From Azadirachta indica (taxonomy: Eukaryota; Streptophyta; Magnoliopsida; Sapindales; Meliaceae), in the NCBI GenBank assembly GCA_022749755.1, contig CM040451.1:8569871-8633870 (forward strand): 64,000 nucleotides of DNA, in the 5' to 3' direction. Shown here one piece after another: positions 49,746-61,790 of the stretch. A program made the translations under genes and the position numbers. Every line of letters begins with the position of its first letter. Positions within the stretch are counted from its first letter, which is position 1. A model generated the notes under the pieces. The model had not been told where the DNA came from. It saw only the letters and a list, made by a program, of their open reading frames with translations, and searched no databases.

Positions 49746-49866
49746 TCAAAATTTAATATTTGAAGTTAATGGAGATAACGTTAGAGGGGATTCGGGATAT
49801 TAGCAATACAAGGAGGGGGTATCGGGGTATTAGGCCAAATAATGAGGGGGTATTGGGAATTCTCCC
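49746..49866 (-). repeat. Right terminal inverted repeat of the MULE
   Basis: Reverse complement starts GGGAGAATTCCCAATACCCC and matches the left repeat over its whole length. Confidence 0.92.
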
Positions 49867-49875
49867 CCCTAATTA
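49867..49875. repeat. Target site duplication of the MULE, right
   Basis: CCCTAATTA, identical to 41702-41710. The sequence after it (TAAAAAATAACTTATATTTT) matches copy B from 60917 on. Confidence 0.9.
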
Positions 49876-50456
49876 TAAAAAATAACTTATATTTTATTTC
49901 ATTAAATATCAATATTTTATGTAATGTGACATTATTGTCCCTCTGATAGTATGATTATGATTGCTGAGTGTAAGAATTTTGAAAGCTAAGAAAATAATAA
50001 GTTGACATCACAGGACTTCAATATGTTTGTGGTATTGTATAATTGAATTTAAGTATTTTATTAGTAATATCATAAAATGCTGGAACATTAGTGATCTATT
50101 GACAAGTAATTTTACACGTTATAATAATATGTTTTATATTTAAACCAATTGTATTAACTCATATCATAATCTCGATATCATATTTTTAGAAAAGTAGTTC
50201 AATGATAAATTTGTTAATTATATAAGAGATGCTAAAATAATTTCTTAATAGTTATTACAATTGTAATTTTGGTAAATATACATTAAATAGGCTAGTTTAG
50301 AGATTAAATTCTATACTGATGGTAATTTTGAATTGAACAACTTTAATGAACTTAAATCAATAACCTTGAATTTTTTTATATTTTAACAAATAATATAAAA
50401 AAATATATATTTTAAAAAAATTGCATTTAAATTAAAAAATTAGGAAAAAGAAAAGA

Positions 50457-50598
50457 GGTATTTTGAAATACCTCTAATTTATCGTTTGAACAGCGTCTTG
50501 GAAACTAAAATTATCATATACCTCCCCATTGCTTGAAACTGAGCAATTGAGAAATGATGTTGCGTACCAAACCATCATAGCAGATAGGTTTAGCAAGT
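50457..50598. repeat. Palindrome cassette C5
   Basis: GGTATTTTGAAATACCTC, then TTGCTTGAAACTGAGCAATT and CAGATAGGTTTAGC. Partner in copy B at 61509. Confidence 0.8.
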
Positions 50599-50824
50599 TA
50601 GTGGTAGGATAATACATTATTTATCACGTTCTCTAACGAGTGATGAGAAATTTTGTCAATATTTATACGCGCTATTTTGTTATCTCTTTAATTTTTTTAA
50701 ACATAATTCTAAAATCTTTTGCTTTTACAATTTTGTCCCTATAGATTAGTTATGTTAATGTTTTTGAGGTCAACTAGTTTCCTTAAAAAGTATATGTATA
50801 TAGTTTCTAAATTTAATAATTAGT

Positions 50825-51215
50825 GTCTATTTAGTTTGAATTTTTTATTAGTTAAAATAGTTTTTCTAATAATAAATTTTTTTTTCAAAATTTTTAGATA
50901 TTGACATGTACTTTGGATGATATTAGAGAAGAATTTTTAGAAATTAAAAAATTATTTTTCTTTTACTAAAAAATGCTCAAAATTTAAGTTTTTGACAATA
51001 TAACTTTATTTTAAATACTTTTATTTTATTTTTAAAATTTCATTTTATTTTTTAAAATTAGAACATTAAAAATTTATCTATTAAAATAATTACTTAATTT
51101 TTAGAAAGTTATTTATAATAATCAAATAATTAATAAATTTTGGTTAAAAACTTTACTTATAAAAATTTTACTCTAAAAAAACTTTAGTTGAAAGATTATA
51201 CTAAATGGACCATTA
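50825..51215. mobile_element. MITE-like element with TTTAGT/ACTAAA ends
   Basis: The left end AGTGTCTATTTAGTTT and the right end ACTAAATGGACCATTAAT are diverged inverted relatives of the common plant ends CCGTTTGG/CCAAACGG. Copy B has the same element at about 62010-62215, so it was there before the duplication. A better-preserved relative lies at 55527-55950. Confidence 0.5.
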
Positions 51216-51519
51216 ATATTTTGAATTAATTTTATATTATCTCAAGATATGTTAACAATATTCAATTTACATTCAACGTTTTAAAATATATTCAACACAA
51301 CGTCATATTGTTAGTTTTCTCTACCAATTTCAATAATCGCCAAAGTTGAGTAGGTAAAATATTATTTTACTTATGAAATATTAAAAATCAGATCAAATTA
51401 CAAATTTGTTCTTGTTTTTGGTGAATTTTGAGATGAAAGAAAAAATTATTTACTTCTCTCTCAAATATTTATTTTATTTTAAAATATTTAAAATTAAAAA
51501 AATTAGGGAAAAGAGAAAA

Positions 51520-51662
51520 GGTATTTTAAAATACCTCTAATTTGTTTTGAACAACGTTCAGGGAAATGAAAATGACACATACCTCCCCATCGCTCGAAAC
51601 CGAGCGACTGAGCAAACTAGGTCTGTCTACCAAACCGTCGCAACAGACAAGGTTTGGTGACT
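51520..51662. repeat. Palindrome cassette C6
   Basis: GGTATTTTAAAATACCTC, then ATCGCTCGAAACCGAGCGAC (inverted repeat) and AGACAAGGTTTGGTGAC. Partner in copy B at 62520, nearly the same length and well conserved. Confidence 0.85.
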
Positions 51663-52194
51663 TGAAAAAGACATATGAATTTATTTATTGTATTTTTTCA
51701 CGAGTCACGCGAAATTTTTTCAATATTAAAACACGGAATTATAATACAATACGACACAAAGTAAATTGGGCCTAATATTTTTCTTTTGGGCCACTCAGGC
51801 CCGATATAATTACTATAGGTATATTTTGGACCGTTAAACACAAAAACATTATTCGATAAAAAATAAGTGTAATGGGTTGGGTCAGGCCATCCCGATTTAC
51901 ACTCTAAATATTATTTATTTACAACCAAAATAAAATATAAGTATGCTTTTTAAAAAAATTTAATTAATCAAAATCAAATTTGAAAAGACTATATCTAACA
52001 TGTAGTTATGAGTAGAGAGGTGAAGAATCAGAATTTATTATAATTTTTTAAAAATAATAAAAAATTACAAATATAAATTATTTATATAAAATCAAAGATT
52101 TTTTTAAATTAAAGAAAAGGCAATTTAGAATACTGTGAAGTAATAGTTTGATAACATAACGATATTTATTATTATACTATCTATGGAGGCAATT

Positions 52195-52690
52195 TTTGAC
52201 ATGATCTGTTAACTTCACACTAACACAATACGAAATTAGTGGATTCTGATTAACTTAAAATGATATAATTAATAAATAAATTACAATAATGTGATATGAT
52301 TAATAATTAAATTAGACTTGAGTTTAGAGGTTTTGATATTTGTATTTGTTTATTACACGATTAATTATTTAAATAATTATTTTATTCTAACTCATTATAA
52401 TTTTATATATTTATTTTATATTTTTCACATTTTAAAATATTTAATTATATTTTTAATTTTTTAAAAAATATTTAATACTATTTTATAAAAATTTTATTAA
52501 TATTTTGGTAGGTAATATTACAAATATTTTAGAATGTATATTAAAATATATTAATAGGAGATGCAATTATTAAACAAATTTGGTTAAAATTTTGATTCTT
52601 GACATGATTATTAAATGAGTCAAACTCATATTAACTTAAAATATGTTATATTTTTATTTGATATTACACAAATAATCCGAATTACCACCC
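52195..52690. mobile_element. Old hAT-type MITE-like fragment
   Basis: Related to 34115-34680 but read from the other end in part (AATTACCACCC at its right end, TGAGTCAAACTCATATTAACTT inside). Ends not resolved. It separates copies A and B of the large duplication. Confidence 0.35.
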
Positions 52691-54789
52691 ATTATTATCA
52701 TTTTGATTGAAAATTAACAAATAACCCTCTAATGTTTTAGCATATTACTTCATTATCTTCTAATTTTGAAAAAGATTACCACAGATTTATTTCATTAACT
52801 GTCAAAATTTTATGCATTATGACATTATTGTCCCTGAGAGTGAGAGACTTTTTGGAGTTAAGATAAAAAAAAAAAATTGACATCACTTCACTTTATTTAA
52901 AATTTTGATTCGTCATTTATCTACAAAATAATTAAATCAAAATAAATATTATTATTTGTTGAAGACTTTATTTTGAATCTTTGGTGAATTTAGTTATAAT
53001 AAACCAAACAATTAAAATTTTAAATAATTTTAGATCTAAAGGAATGAAATTTACTTTTTAATATGTGAGAAATTTATTCTCATAAACTAAAGAAGATTAT
53101 GTGACTGAAATTTTAAGGTTAAAAAAATGAGAATAGTTCTAATTTTCTATTTTTATTAAAATAAGTAATTTATAATATTATTAGGCATTTGTAATGTATT
53201 TTCAATTATTATTATTATTATTCAGTAATTTTGGGCCTGAAATTGACTGTTGACTTGTGAGAAGTTTCATAATATTCGAATCTTTAAGAGTACTACTAAA
53301 TGTATTCTCTCGTATCATTTTTAAGGATATCTATCCGTATTCTATTTTAATCGTAATAATATAATTAGTATAAAACTATATAAATATATTTCTATGTAAA
53401 GTATTTTATAGAAAATTTCTTGCAAAATTCGTACCCAGAATTTGATAAAATAGATTGGAAGTTAAAAAAAAAAAATAATAATAACCCTTGCTGCAGTAAT
53501 CGTTATAAAGAGTTTGAGCATTATATAAAAAAATAACAAGTTATAACTATTTGTAACAGTTAAAGATAAAATGATATAATATCAAGATAAATTAACTTGA
53601 TAAAAAATTGAAGGTTTGTATACGTAATTGATAAATTATAATATAATAATTAGGTATGTATAATACGATTAGGCTATGGAAATGTAGGATATAATTGTCT
53701 TTTCATTAAATTAATGAGATTGACAAAGAAATTCCAAAATTACATTAAATGTTAATGTAGGTTATTTGACAAGCTACTTTTTAAAATTATACTTGCCTCG
53801 TTATAAAAGTTGTTGTCAAATTATAGTAAATTATGAATAAGCAGCGTATAATTTTTTTTTTCTAAAAAATATAATTTAATGAAAAATTATAAAAATATAC
53901 TATTCTTATTTTTCAATTGCAAATTTAAATAATGCCTAAATTTTTCTCAAGTCACTTTATAAAAAGAAATATTAAAATCATTTTAGATCTTTTATTCAAA
54001 TAGTTAAAATTTTGAATAATTTTACATTTAGACGGAGAGAGAAGAATTTATTTTTAAACATATGAAAAATTTATTTCTCATGAATTTAGTTTACTAAAAT
54101 AAATTAATTATTATATTATTAGACATTTCTCAACGTATTTCAATTATTATTATTATTTTGAAAATTTTGGGTCTAATTTGCTCTGATTGCCTAAGAGTTT
54201 TATTATGTTTTCGCCGAGAAGACTATTACTAAATGCACCCTCACATTAAAACTTTGATTTAAATGCACCCACTTTCTTCTTGAAAGGATCATTTGGAATT
54301 TTGAAATAGTTAAGGTATCGTTTGGAATTTTGAGAAACAATAAACAATTTATTTTTTATAATTTTTTATTAAATTTGCTTTTGATTAAAAAAATATAAGT
54401 GATTTATTTTGTTATTTGTTATTATATCATAGTTTACTTTATTAATTACGCATATAGAGTTTCAAATTTTTGATCAAATAAGTTAACTTATCTTGATATT
54501 AGAATTTTATTGTATCAAAATTTTTTATTAATTTGTTAAGAAGTAGCAATTTGTTGATATATTAATAAATTTATTATGAAATTTTTTATATAGAGATATG
54601 TTTACATAGTTACTGTATGGGCTCCATAAATTACACCATTTTAATTAGTAATCGTTGTTTATTATTATACATAGATAATTTATGACTATTGTTGTTCTTT
54701 TATAGTACGTAGTTGATTATACTATTATCACTCTTTTATAGTATGCCATTATCATGAAACACAATATATATATATATATATGTATGTTG

Positions 54790-56102
54790 GGATATTATCA
54801 CATTTCTCCTCTGAAGTTTTAATTAGTATCACTTAAATAAAAGTATTATGAATGTATCACTTAAGTCGCTTACAGTATCATCGACCATTAGTTGACCGTC
54901 AATTATGAGGGTAAAAACGTAAAAGTGGCTTGCATTTTTTTGGTGCTTTATTCTCTTAAAAAACCAAAGCCACCATCAAATGCCTCTTCATTTTTCATCT
55001 CTTCTTGACATCAATGGCAATAAGTAAGAATTATGAACAATTCATCGTGTCAGCGATTTGGTAGCAAGCAGCAGCCTCGTTCTCTTTGTTTGAAAAAATA
55101 GATTTTCTCCTTATGAAACATCAGGCAAGAAAACTTTAATTTACAAAGGTGTAGAAACAAAAAGCATGTAGGATTACCAAAGTTCAATTCTAATGAGATT
55201 GTTGTGTCGCATCGGGCTAATATTGGAAAATATTTGAAGATGGAGGATGAATTTTGAAAAATTTTTTAGGGTTTTGAGAAACGTGTAAGTGTTTGTTTGG
55301 GAAAAATTGAGAAACTAGTTGGGCATTGGTCTTGGGAAATCCATAGCATTCACTATTGTTCTTATGATAGTGATGGAGGGTTGGGTATGGTAAAGGCTGA
55401 AGAAGCTAGAGAAATATCAGACTTGTGCATGGGAATTATTTGGTTTTCTTTGATATGAATTTCACTTCTAAGTTTTGAGGATATTTTTAATTAGTTTGTT
55501 AGAAATTTGTTTTATTATGGATTAAATGCCCGTTTGGTTTGACTTTTTCATAAGCCAAAAGGACTTTTTTAATGATAAAATCTCTTTTCAAATTTTTTAA
55601 TGTCGTTTGGTTGACAGTGAAAAAGAACTTTTGAAAATTAAAAAAACTATTTTTTTTCTATTGGAAGAAGCCCAAAATTTGGGTTTTTGGCAGTAGAGCT
55701 TCTCCAATTTTTTTAAAAGGTAAAATTGTTTAAAATACTCTTACTTTATTTTAAAAATTTTACGTTATTTCTTTAAAATAAAACATTAAAAATTTATCTA
55801 TTAAAGTAATTACTCAAATTTTCTCAAAAGTCATTTGTAATAACCAAACGATTAATAAATTTTTGTTAAAAGATCTACTCATAAAAGTTTTACGGGTAAA
55901 AGCTCTACTTTAAAAAGCTCTATTTGAAAAGTTATACCAAACGGACCCTAAGTCGTGGGCTTTGAAAAAGACGGGATATTTTAATAATTATATATTTAAG
56001 GGTTAATGAATTAACAGTCAAAGGGAAGTAAATGATAGATTTATAATACTTTCTATTTAAGTGATACTAATAAAAACTTCAGAGAATAAATGTAATAATA
56101 TA
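54790..56102. mobile_element. 1.3 kb inverted-repeat element inserted in copy B
   Basis: The left end (GATATTATCACATTT, CTCTGAAGTTTTAATTAG, TATCACTTAAATA) is matched by the reverse complement of the right end (ATATTATTACATTTATT, CTCTGAAGTTTTTATTAG) over roughly 100 bases. It lies in a TA-rich target, so the target duplication cannot be read. Copy A is empty at the matching point (about 38720-38745). The inside holds a degenerate gene-like stretch at about 54960-55450 and a nested MITE. No transposase is seen. Confidence 0.75.
55527..55950. mobile_element. MITE nested in the 1.3 kb element
   Basis: The ends GCCCGTTTGGTTTGACTTTT and AAAGTTATACCAAACGGACC are inverted. The inside is AT-rich with AAAGCTCTACTT/AAGTAGAGCTT-like internal repeats. 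This is the common plant CCGTTTGG type of hAT-like MITE. Confidence 0.65.
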
Positions 56103-57467
56103 TATATATGATTGAATTTTAAATATTTTATTAATGATATGATAACGTCACTTTTTTATTATTTGTTGCCTAACTTATTCTCATTGGATGAGATAAATAC
56201 ATTGTACCACTTAGGTTTTGAAAGACCTAAACTCATCAAGAAAATGAGGTGAGATATATTGATGGTAATCTTATATGAAATAGATGAACATAATTTGATG
56301 GCATTATATGCTTAAGTTTTTTCCCTCCAATATTATAATTACTCACAATTTAGTGTTATTGTAATATAAATTTAAAATATATATTAATAAAAAGGAATTA
56401 ATTACAATATTTATGTAATTGATCTAAAACATAAAGTTTTAAAAAATTGGCAGGCAATATTTTATTGTGATTGATGTATTACATATGAACAACCAAAATT
56501 AAAGAATATATAGTATTATTACAAAAATCACTTATCAATTAATCAACATGCACCTTAAAGTACAATACAGATTTTCTATCTACATAGAAAAATTGTTTTG
56601 ACAAACATTTTGAAATATATATGTTAATAAAATGTAATTAATTACAATATTTATGCAACTGAGCGATCATATAAATCACTTAGAAAAAAATTGGCATATA
56701 TATATATATATATATAATGTATTCCTATATACTTATAAATTTTGAAAAAAAAAAAAAAAAAGATATTCCTGAACTTAATTTCATTAATTTGGCTTATTAG
56801 AAATTAATATTAAAATATTAATACTAAAAATAAAATCTGACATAATTTTCTCACAGTTAACACTTTAGTCCTCATTATCTACAACATTATACTGATTAAA
56901 ATATTGACTTGAAAAAAATCCATTTTATTTTGTTGTTTTAAAAAACATTTAGGAACAAATGTTATTATTCAAATTAAAGTTTAGACAAATAAGATAAATG
57001 TATTTTTAAAAATTTTCTTATCTTTTTTATTTTCAGAAACTTAAAATTATATTGGGTGATAAATCAAATCAGCCCTTAATTTTTTAAAATAATCTTAAAT
57101 TTTTTTGATGCTATAATTTTGTCCTTCAAAATTTAAATTAGTTAATTTGAGAGTTATTGAAGTCAATCGGTTAATATTTTTAAATTAGGTAATGTATTAG
57201 TTATTTACAACCCAAACATGAATATTATGTATATTTTTTAATATGTTTTATAATTAATCAACATAAACTTTGAAAAGGAAATAAATTTAATTTGTATTTA
57301 CATATAGAGAAATAAAATAGAATTTTTGATAATCTTTTTTAAAAAATAATAAAATTACATATGTACATTATTTATATACAATCAAAATAAAATACATGTA
57401 CATACATATATATATATATATATATAAAGGTATTTTAAAATACCTCTAATTGAATGTGGATTATTAA

Positions 57468-57475
57468 TATTATTA
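57468..57475. repeat. Probable 8-bp target duplication, left
   Basis: TATTATTA, repeated at 58664-58671. The target is itself a TTA-repeat tract, so the length is not certain. Confidence 0.6.
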
Positions 57476-58663
57476 AGGGGTTTTAACATATATCTCCCCT
57501 GAAATTTGAGAATTTAACACTTAAATGAAAGGTTTAAGAAAAGACATACTTACCTTCCTGAACTGTTAGTTGACCATTCAATTTTATTTATATGACTATA
57601 ATACTTTTAATTGTTTCAAAGTAAAGTATAAAAAATTCAATTTTTATGTAATCAAAAATAATTTTAATTTTATATTTATTTAAAAATTAGAAAATTAATT
57701 AATGACAATTTAATTTACGATTTTAACATTTAGATGGAAGTTTTAAGAAAACATACACTTACCTCCCTTTAACCGTCAATTGACCATGTATTTTTACTTA
57801 AAATATCTATAATACCCTTAATTGCTTTAAAATAAAGTTTAAGAAACTCAATTTTAATTTATTTGATGTTCAAAAAATTAAAATAATTAAAATTTTGATT
57901 AATGACAATTATAATTTATATTCATTTAATATTTATTTAAATTAAAAATTTATTTAATGATATTTAAAATTAGTAATTTAATCATGTTGATATTTTTTTT
58001 AATTTTCCGTTATTGCTTAGTTCCATCAAATTTTTTGTGTAAACTCAAAAGTTTACATTTACTTTATGAGTCATAAAATTGATATTGAAGTGTAAATTTA
58101 ATATGAATGTGTATGACATACATCTTGTATTAAAGTGTTTTTGTAAGAAAAGTGAGATTAATAAGGCTATGAAATTGTTTAGTGAAATAAAAAAAATGTA
58201 GTTTATTAATTGTTGGAGAATTTGCAAAAGACGGAAGTAAAAAAGGCAGCGGTTTTGCATATTAGAATTTGAAATTTAGATAAGTGTGATATATGAATAA
58301 AAACTAAATTTCTATCTTAAGTAAATATTAAATAAATGTAAACTAAAATTATCAAGTTAAATTATCATTAATTAAATTTTTAATTTCAATAAATATTAAA
58401 TACACGTAAACTAAAATTGTTAAATTAAATTATCATTAATTAAATTTCTAATTTTTAAATAACTATAAATTAAAATTATTTTTTATTATATTTAAATTGA
58501 ATTTCTTATATTTTATTTTAAAATAATTAAGAATATTATAATTATATAAATAAAATTAGATGATCAACTAATAATTTAAAAAAAAATAAATATATTTATT
58601 TTTAAATTTTTTATTTAAATATTAAAATTTCAAACCTTACAGGAGGGTTGTGCTAAAACGCCT
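57476..58663. mobile_element. 1.19 kb inverted-repeat element inserted in cassette C2'
   Basis: Left end AGGGGTTTTAACATATATCT; right end reverse complement AGGCGTTTTAGCACAACCCT. Flanked by TATTATTA on both sides. The inside has a 220-base imperfect direct repeat (about 57500 and 57720, both with TTAAGAAAA then ACATAC(T/A)) and no transposase. Copy A has the uninterrupted cassette at 39773. An 8-bp target duplication would suit a hAT-like element; class unresolved. Confidence 0.7.
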
Positions 58664-58757
58664 TATTATTAATCATCGTCATACTCGTCTTATACGAGAG
58701 ATGTGCTAAAACGCCTTATTATTAATCGTCGTCATACTCGTCTTCGATAATGCTCGA
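58651..58757. repeat. 53-bp tandem duplication over the element's right end
   Basis: TGCTAAAACGCCTTATTATT occurs at 58651 and 58704, followed both times by AATC(A/G)TCGTCATACTCGTCT. The end of the element, the target site and part of the host cassette are duplicated together. Confidence 0.85.
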
Positions 58758-59443
58758 GCCAGACCCGGTAAATTAATTCATGTTCCGAACCATCGCGGAG
58801 AAGAGGTTCAGCTAATTAAATGGCGAACTTTTAGCTTTTATAACATTATTTAGACTAAAAAAAATAACAAATAGCCCCTCGATATTTTGGAATATTCTGC
58901 ACGGTCTTCTAGTTTTAAAAAATAACATATATTTTATGTCATTAACTGTCAAACTTTTAAGTAAATATGACATTATTGTCCCCACGAGACACGAGTGAAG
59001 AATTTTGAAAGCTAAGAAGAGAGGGAAAAAAAAAAAAATTGACATCACGTCGCTTCAAATTGTTTGTGATATTGTACAATTGAATTTAAGTATTTTATCA
59101 GTAATATGATAAAATACGATAATATGTCTACTGATAATTAACTTTATATATTATAACAATATTTTTCATATTTAAGTAGATTGTATTGATTTATATTATA
59201 ATTGTGATCTCGTATTTTTATTAAAATAGCTCAATAACAAATTTGTTAATTATTTTAACAGTTTCTTAATAGTTATTATGATTGTAATTTTGGTGAACAT
59301 GCATTAAAGAGGCAAGTTTAGGGATTAAATTTAGCAGTATTAACCTTGATTTTAACAATTTTTTTAAAAAAAGATAAGAAATCTTGAATTTCCTTATATT
59401 TAATTTATTTTATAATATTTTAAAATAAATTTTTTGAAAAAAA

Positions 59444-59590
59444 GGTATTTTGAAATACCTCTTATCCATCGTTTGGCCAAATTCAGAAAACTGAAATTAA
59501 CACATTCCTCCCCATTGGTCGAAACCGAGCAAGTGAGAAAATTATGTTTGTGTACCAAAACCATCACAGCCGATAAGGTTTGGTGAAGAG
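59444..59590. repeat. Palindrome cassette C3'
   Basis: GGTATTTTGAAATACCTC, GGTCGAAACCGAGC and GATAAGGTTTGGTGAAG. Partner of C3 (40598). Confidence 0.8.
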
Positions 59591-59844
59591 AAATTGTGAT
59601 AACAATTCTATTTAGTAAAATTGGTGTTGCTCACAAGTTATGAGAAGTCTTGTCAATATTCGTACAAGATAATTTTATTATTTCTTAATTTTTTTAAAAT
59701 AATCCTAAATTCCTTTAATGTCAATGTTCGTATAAGGTATTTTAATGGCAGTATTATTGAGATTAATCTCAACCTTAATGTAAATCTAACGATTCACAAA
59801 ATAATATAAAAATATATTTAAATTTATTAAACTATTAATTCAAC

Positions 59845-59848
<4 letters not shown>

Positions 59849-59881
<33 letters not shown>
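59849..59881. repeat. TA microsatellite
   Basis: About 16 TA units in copy B, absent from the matching part of copy A. Confidence 0.85.
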
Positions 59882-59884
<3 letters not shown>

Positions 59885-60725
59885 TAAATACTTTCAGTTG
59901 TGAGAGAGTACAAATATACCTTTTGAAAAAAAAGATTGTAGTTTCTCAGGACTAACAGTTTAATCTTGGCTATGGCATTGTCTACATCATACTGAGACTA
60001 AAATATTAAACTTGAAAAAATTTATTTATTTTATTATTTTCAAAATATTTAGAAATAAAAATATTATTATTTAAATTAAAGTTTAGATAAATATATTTAA
60101 AATAATTATTATATTTTCTATTGTAAAAAAGTTAAAATTCTATCAACTGATAAATTAAACAAGCACTTAATTTTTTAAAAATAATCCTAAATTTCTTTGA
60201 TGTTATAATTTTGTCTTTTTTTTGGGAATATAAATAAAAACATTGATGTTTATTAACTAATTTTATAGTTATTGAAGTAATTAGTTAATGTTTCCTTACA
60301 AAAATAAAAAGTCTAGTTTGTTAATTTAATAGTTCATATTTTAAAATTAAGTAATGCACTATACATTTTTACTCAAAATAGTTATCAGAGATTAGTCGAG
60401 CTGATAAACTACTTTCCCCAATTTATAAGTCAATTGTGTTTGAACTTAAGAGAGATAAAAGAGGTTAAAAATGTATTTGGATTATGATTCACCCTTTATT
60501 TTATTTAATTTTATTTAAAAAAATAAAAAAATATATACTTACAATCAAAATAAAAATATATATATATTTTTAATATGTTCTATAATTAATCATATCAACT
60601 TTGAAAAAGAAATAAATTTAATTTGTATTTACATATAGAGAAATGAAATAGAATTTGTGATAATTTTTTCAAATAAATAAGGTAGATTTATCAAATTACA
60701 ATCAAAATAATATATATATATATAA

Positions 60726-60848
60726 AGTATTTTAAAATACCTCAAATTGAATGTTGATCGTCATCATCATCAATAATTCTGCTCGAGGCAAGGAACCTGA
60801 TGGAGTAAGCGAAGTACCGAACCATCCCGAAGGAAAGGTTCGACGAAA
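60726..60848. repeat. Palindrome cassette C4'
   Basis: AGTATTTTAAAATACCTC, a CAT tract, CTGCTCGAGGCAAGGAACC, CCGAACCATCCCGAAGGAAA and GGTTCGACGAA. Partner of C4. The empty MULE site follows at about 60903. Confidence 0.8.
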
Positions 60849-61508
60849 CTTTGCACAACTTTGTAGTATAATGAGACCAAGAAATAATAAATTTAACATA
60901 TTACTTCATGATCCCCTAATTATAAAATATAACTTATATTTTATTTCATTAATATCAAAATTTTATGTAATGTGACATTATTGTCCCTGTGAGACTATGA
61001 TCGTATGATTATGATTGCCAGTGCAAGAATTTTGAAGCTAAGAGGAGAAAAATAAGTTGATATCAGAGGACTTCAATATGTTTGTGATATTGTATAATTA
61101 AATTTAGTATTTTATTAGTAATATCATAAAATGCTGAAAAATTAATTGTCTAACAACAAACAATTTTACAGCTGATAATAATATATTTTATATTTAAACA
61201 GATTGTGTTAACTTATATTAAAATCTTGATATCGTACTTTTAGAAAAGTAATTCAACGATAAATTTGTTAATTATATAAGAGATGCTATAATAATCTCTT
61301 AGCAGTTATTACAATTGTAATTTTTGTAAATGTAAGTTAAATAGGTTAGTTTAGAGATTAAATTCAACATTGATGGTAATCTTCACTTCACCAATTTTAA
61401 TAAATTTAGATCAATAACCTTAAATTTTTTCATATTGTGAAAAAAGAATATAAAAAATATATTTTATTTTATAATATTTAAATTAAAAAATTTAGGAAAA
61501 AGAAAAGA

Positions 61509-61640
61509 GGTATTTTGAAATACCTCTAATTTAGAGTTTGAACAACATTCTTGGAAACTAAAATTATCACATACCCCCCCATTGTTCGAAACCGAGCAAT
61601 TGAGAAAATGACGTCGGGTACCAAACTATCATAGCAGATA
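61509..61640. repeat. Palindrome cassette C5'
   Basis: GGTATTTTGAAATACCTC, TTGTTCGAAACCGAGCAATT and CATAGCAGATA. Partner of C5. It is cut short on the right by the inserted stretch at 61641-61790. Confidence 0.8.
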
Positions 61641-61790
61641 CATCGTTATCTACTTATCGAGTTTTCCATTGGTTCTGTAAAAGGACATTGGGGTTGATGA
61701 GGCCGATACATACATAATGGTGCAGGAGGTTGCTGTTGAGAAGAGTTTGGAGGATCGTCCCATCCTGTTGATTTTGAAGGAGCTGGCATA
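61641..61790 (-). other. Coding-like 150-bp insertion
   Basis: This stretch is absent from the matching place in copy A (about 50597) and is clearly GC-richer than its surroundings. On the minus strand it is open throughout: MPAPSKSTGWDDPPNSSQQQ, then a Pro/Gln-rich part, then a stop. The composition looks like a captured exon piece. GWxDPP occurs in the SEC31/SRA1-type C-terminal region of known proteins, but that likeness is too short to identify it. It may be filler DNA from break repair. Confidence 0.5.

Larger units (their letters stand above)
41711..49866. mobile_element. Mutator-like element (MULE), 8,156 bp, two genes, inactive
   Basis: Defined by matching terminal inverted repeats (left 41711-41826, right 49746-49866) and an exact 9-bp target duplication. 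The empty site survives in copy B at about 60903-60925 (CCCCTAATTATAAAA), so the insertion is later than the segmental duplication. Inside are a GRF zinc-finger gene on the + strand near the left end and a MURA-like transposase gene on the minus strand from the right end, facing each other. Both are full of stop codons, so the copy cannot be autonomous. The terminal repeats are still clearly alignable, so it might once have been mobilised in trans. Confidence 0.93.
36830..51990. repeat. Segmental duplication, copy A
   Basis: About 7.0 kb of sequence once the 8.2 kb MULE is removed. It is collinear with copy B at 53370-63090. Anchor points: 36890/53415 (TTGATAAAATAGATTGGAAG), 38745/56110, 39150/56520 (CACTTATCAA(C/T)TAATCAAC), the cassettes at 39773, 40598, 41503, 50457 and 51520, and the GGGTTGGGTCAGGCCATCCC block at 51872/62877. 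No gene is recognised outside the MULE. Smaller indels separate the copies, for example about 350 bases near 38270-38600 that are absent from B. Confidence 0.85.
57429..58812. repeat. Palindrome cassette C2', split by an insertion
   Basis: The palindrome GGTATTTTAAAATACCTC and the TTA tract lie left of the inserted element. GCTCGAGCCAGACCCGG and GAAGAGGTTCAGC lie to its right, after 58664. Partner of C2. Confidence 0.8.
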
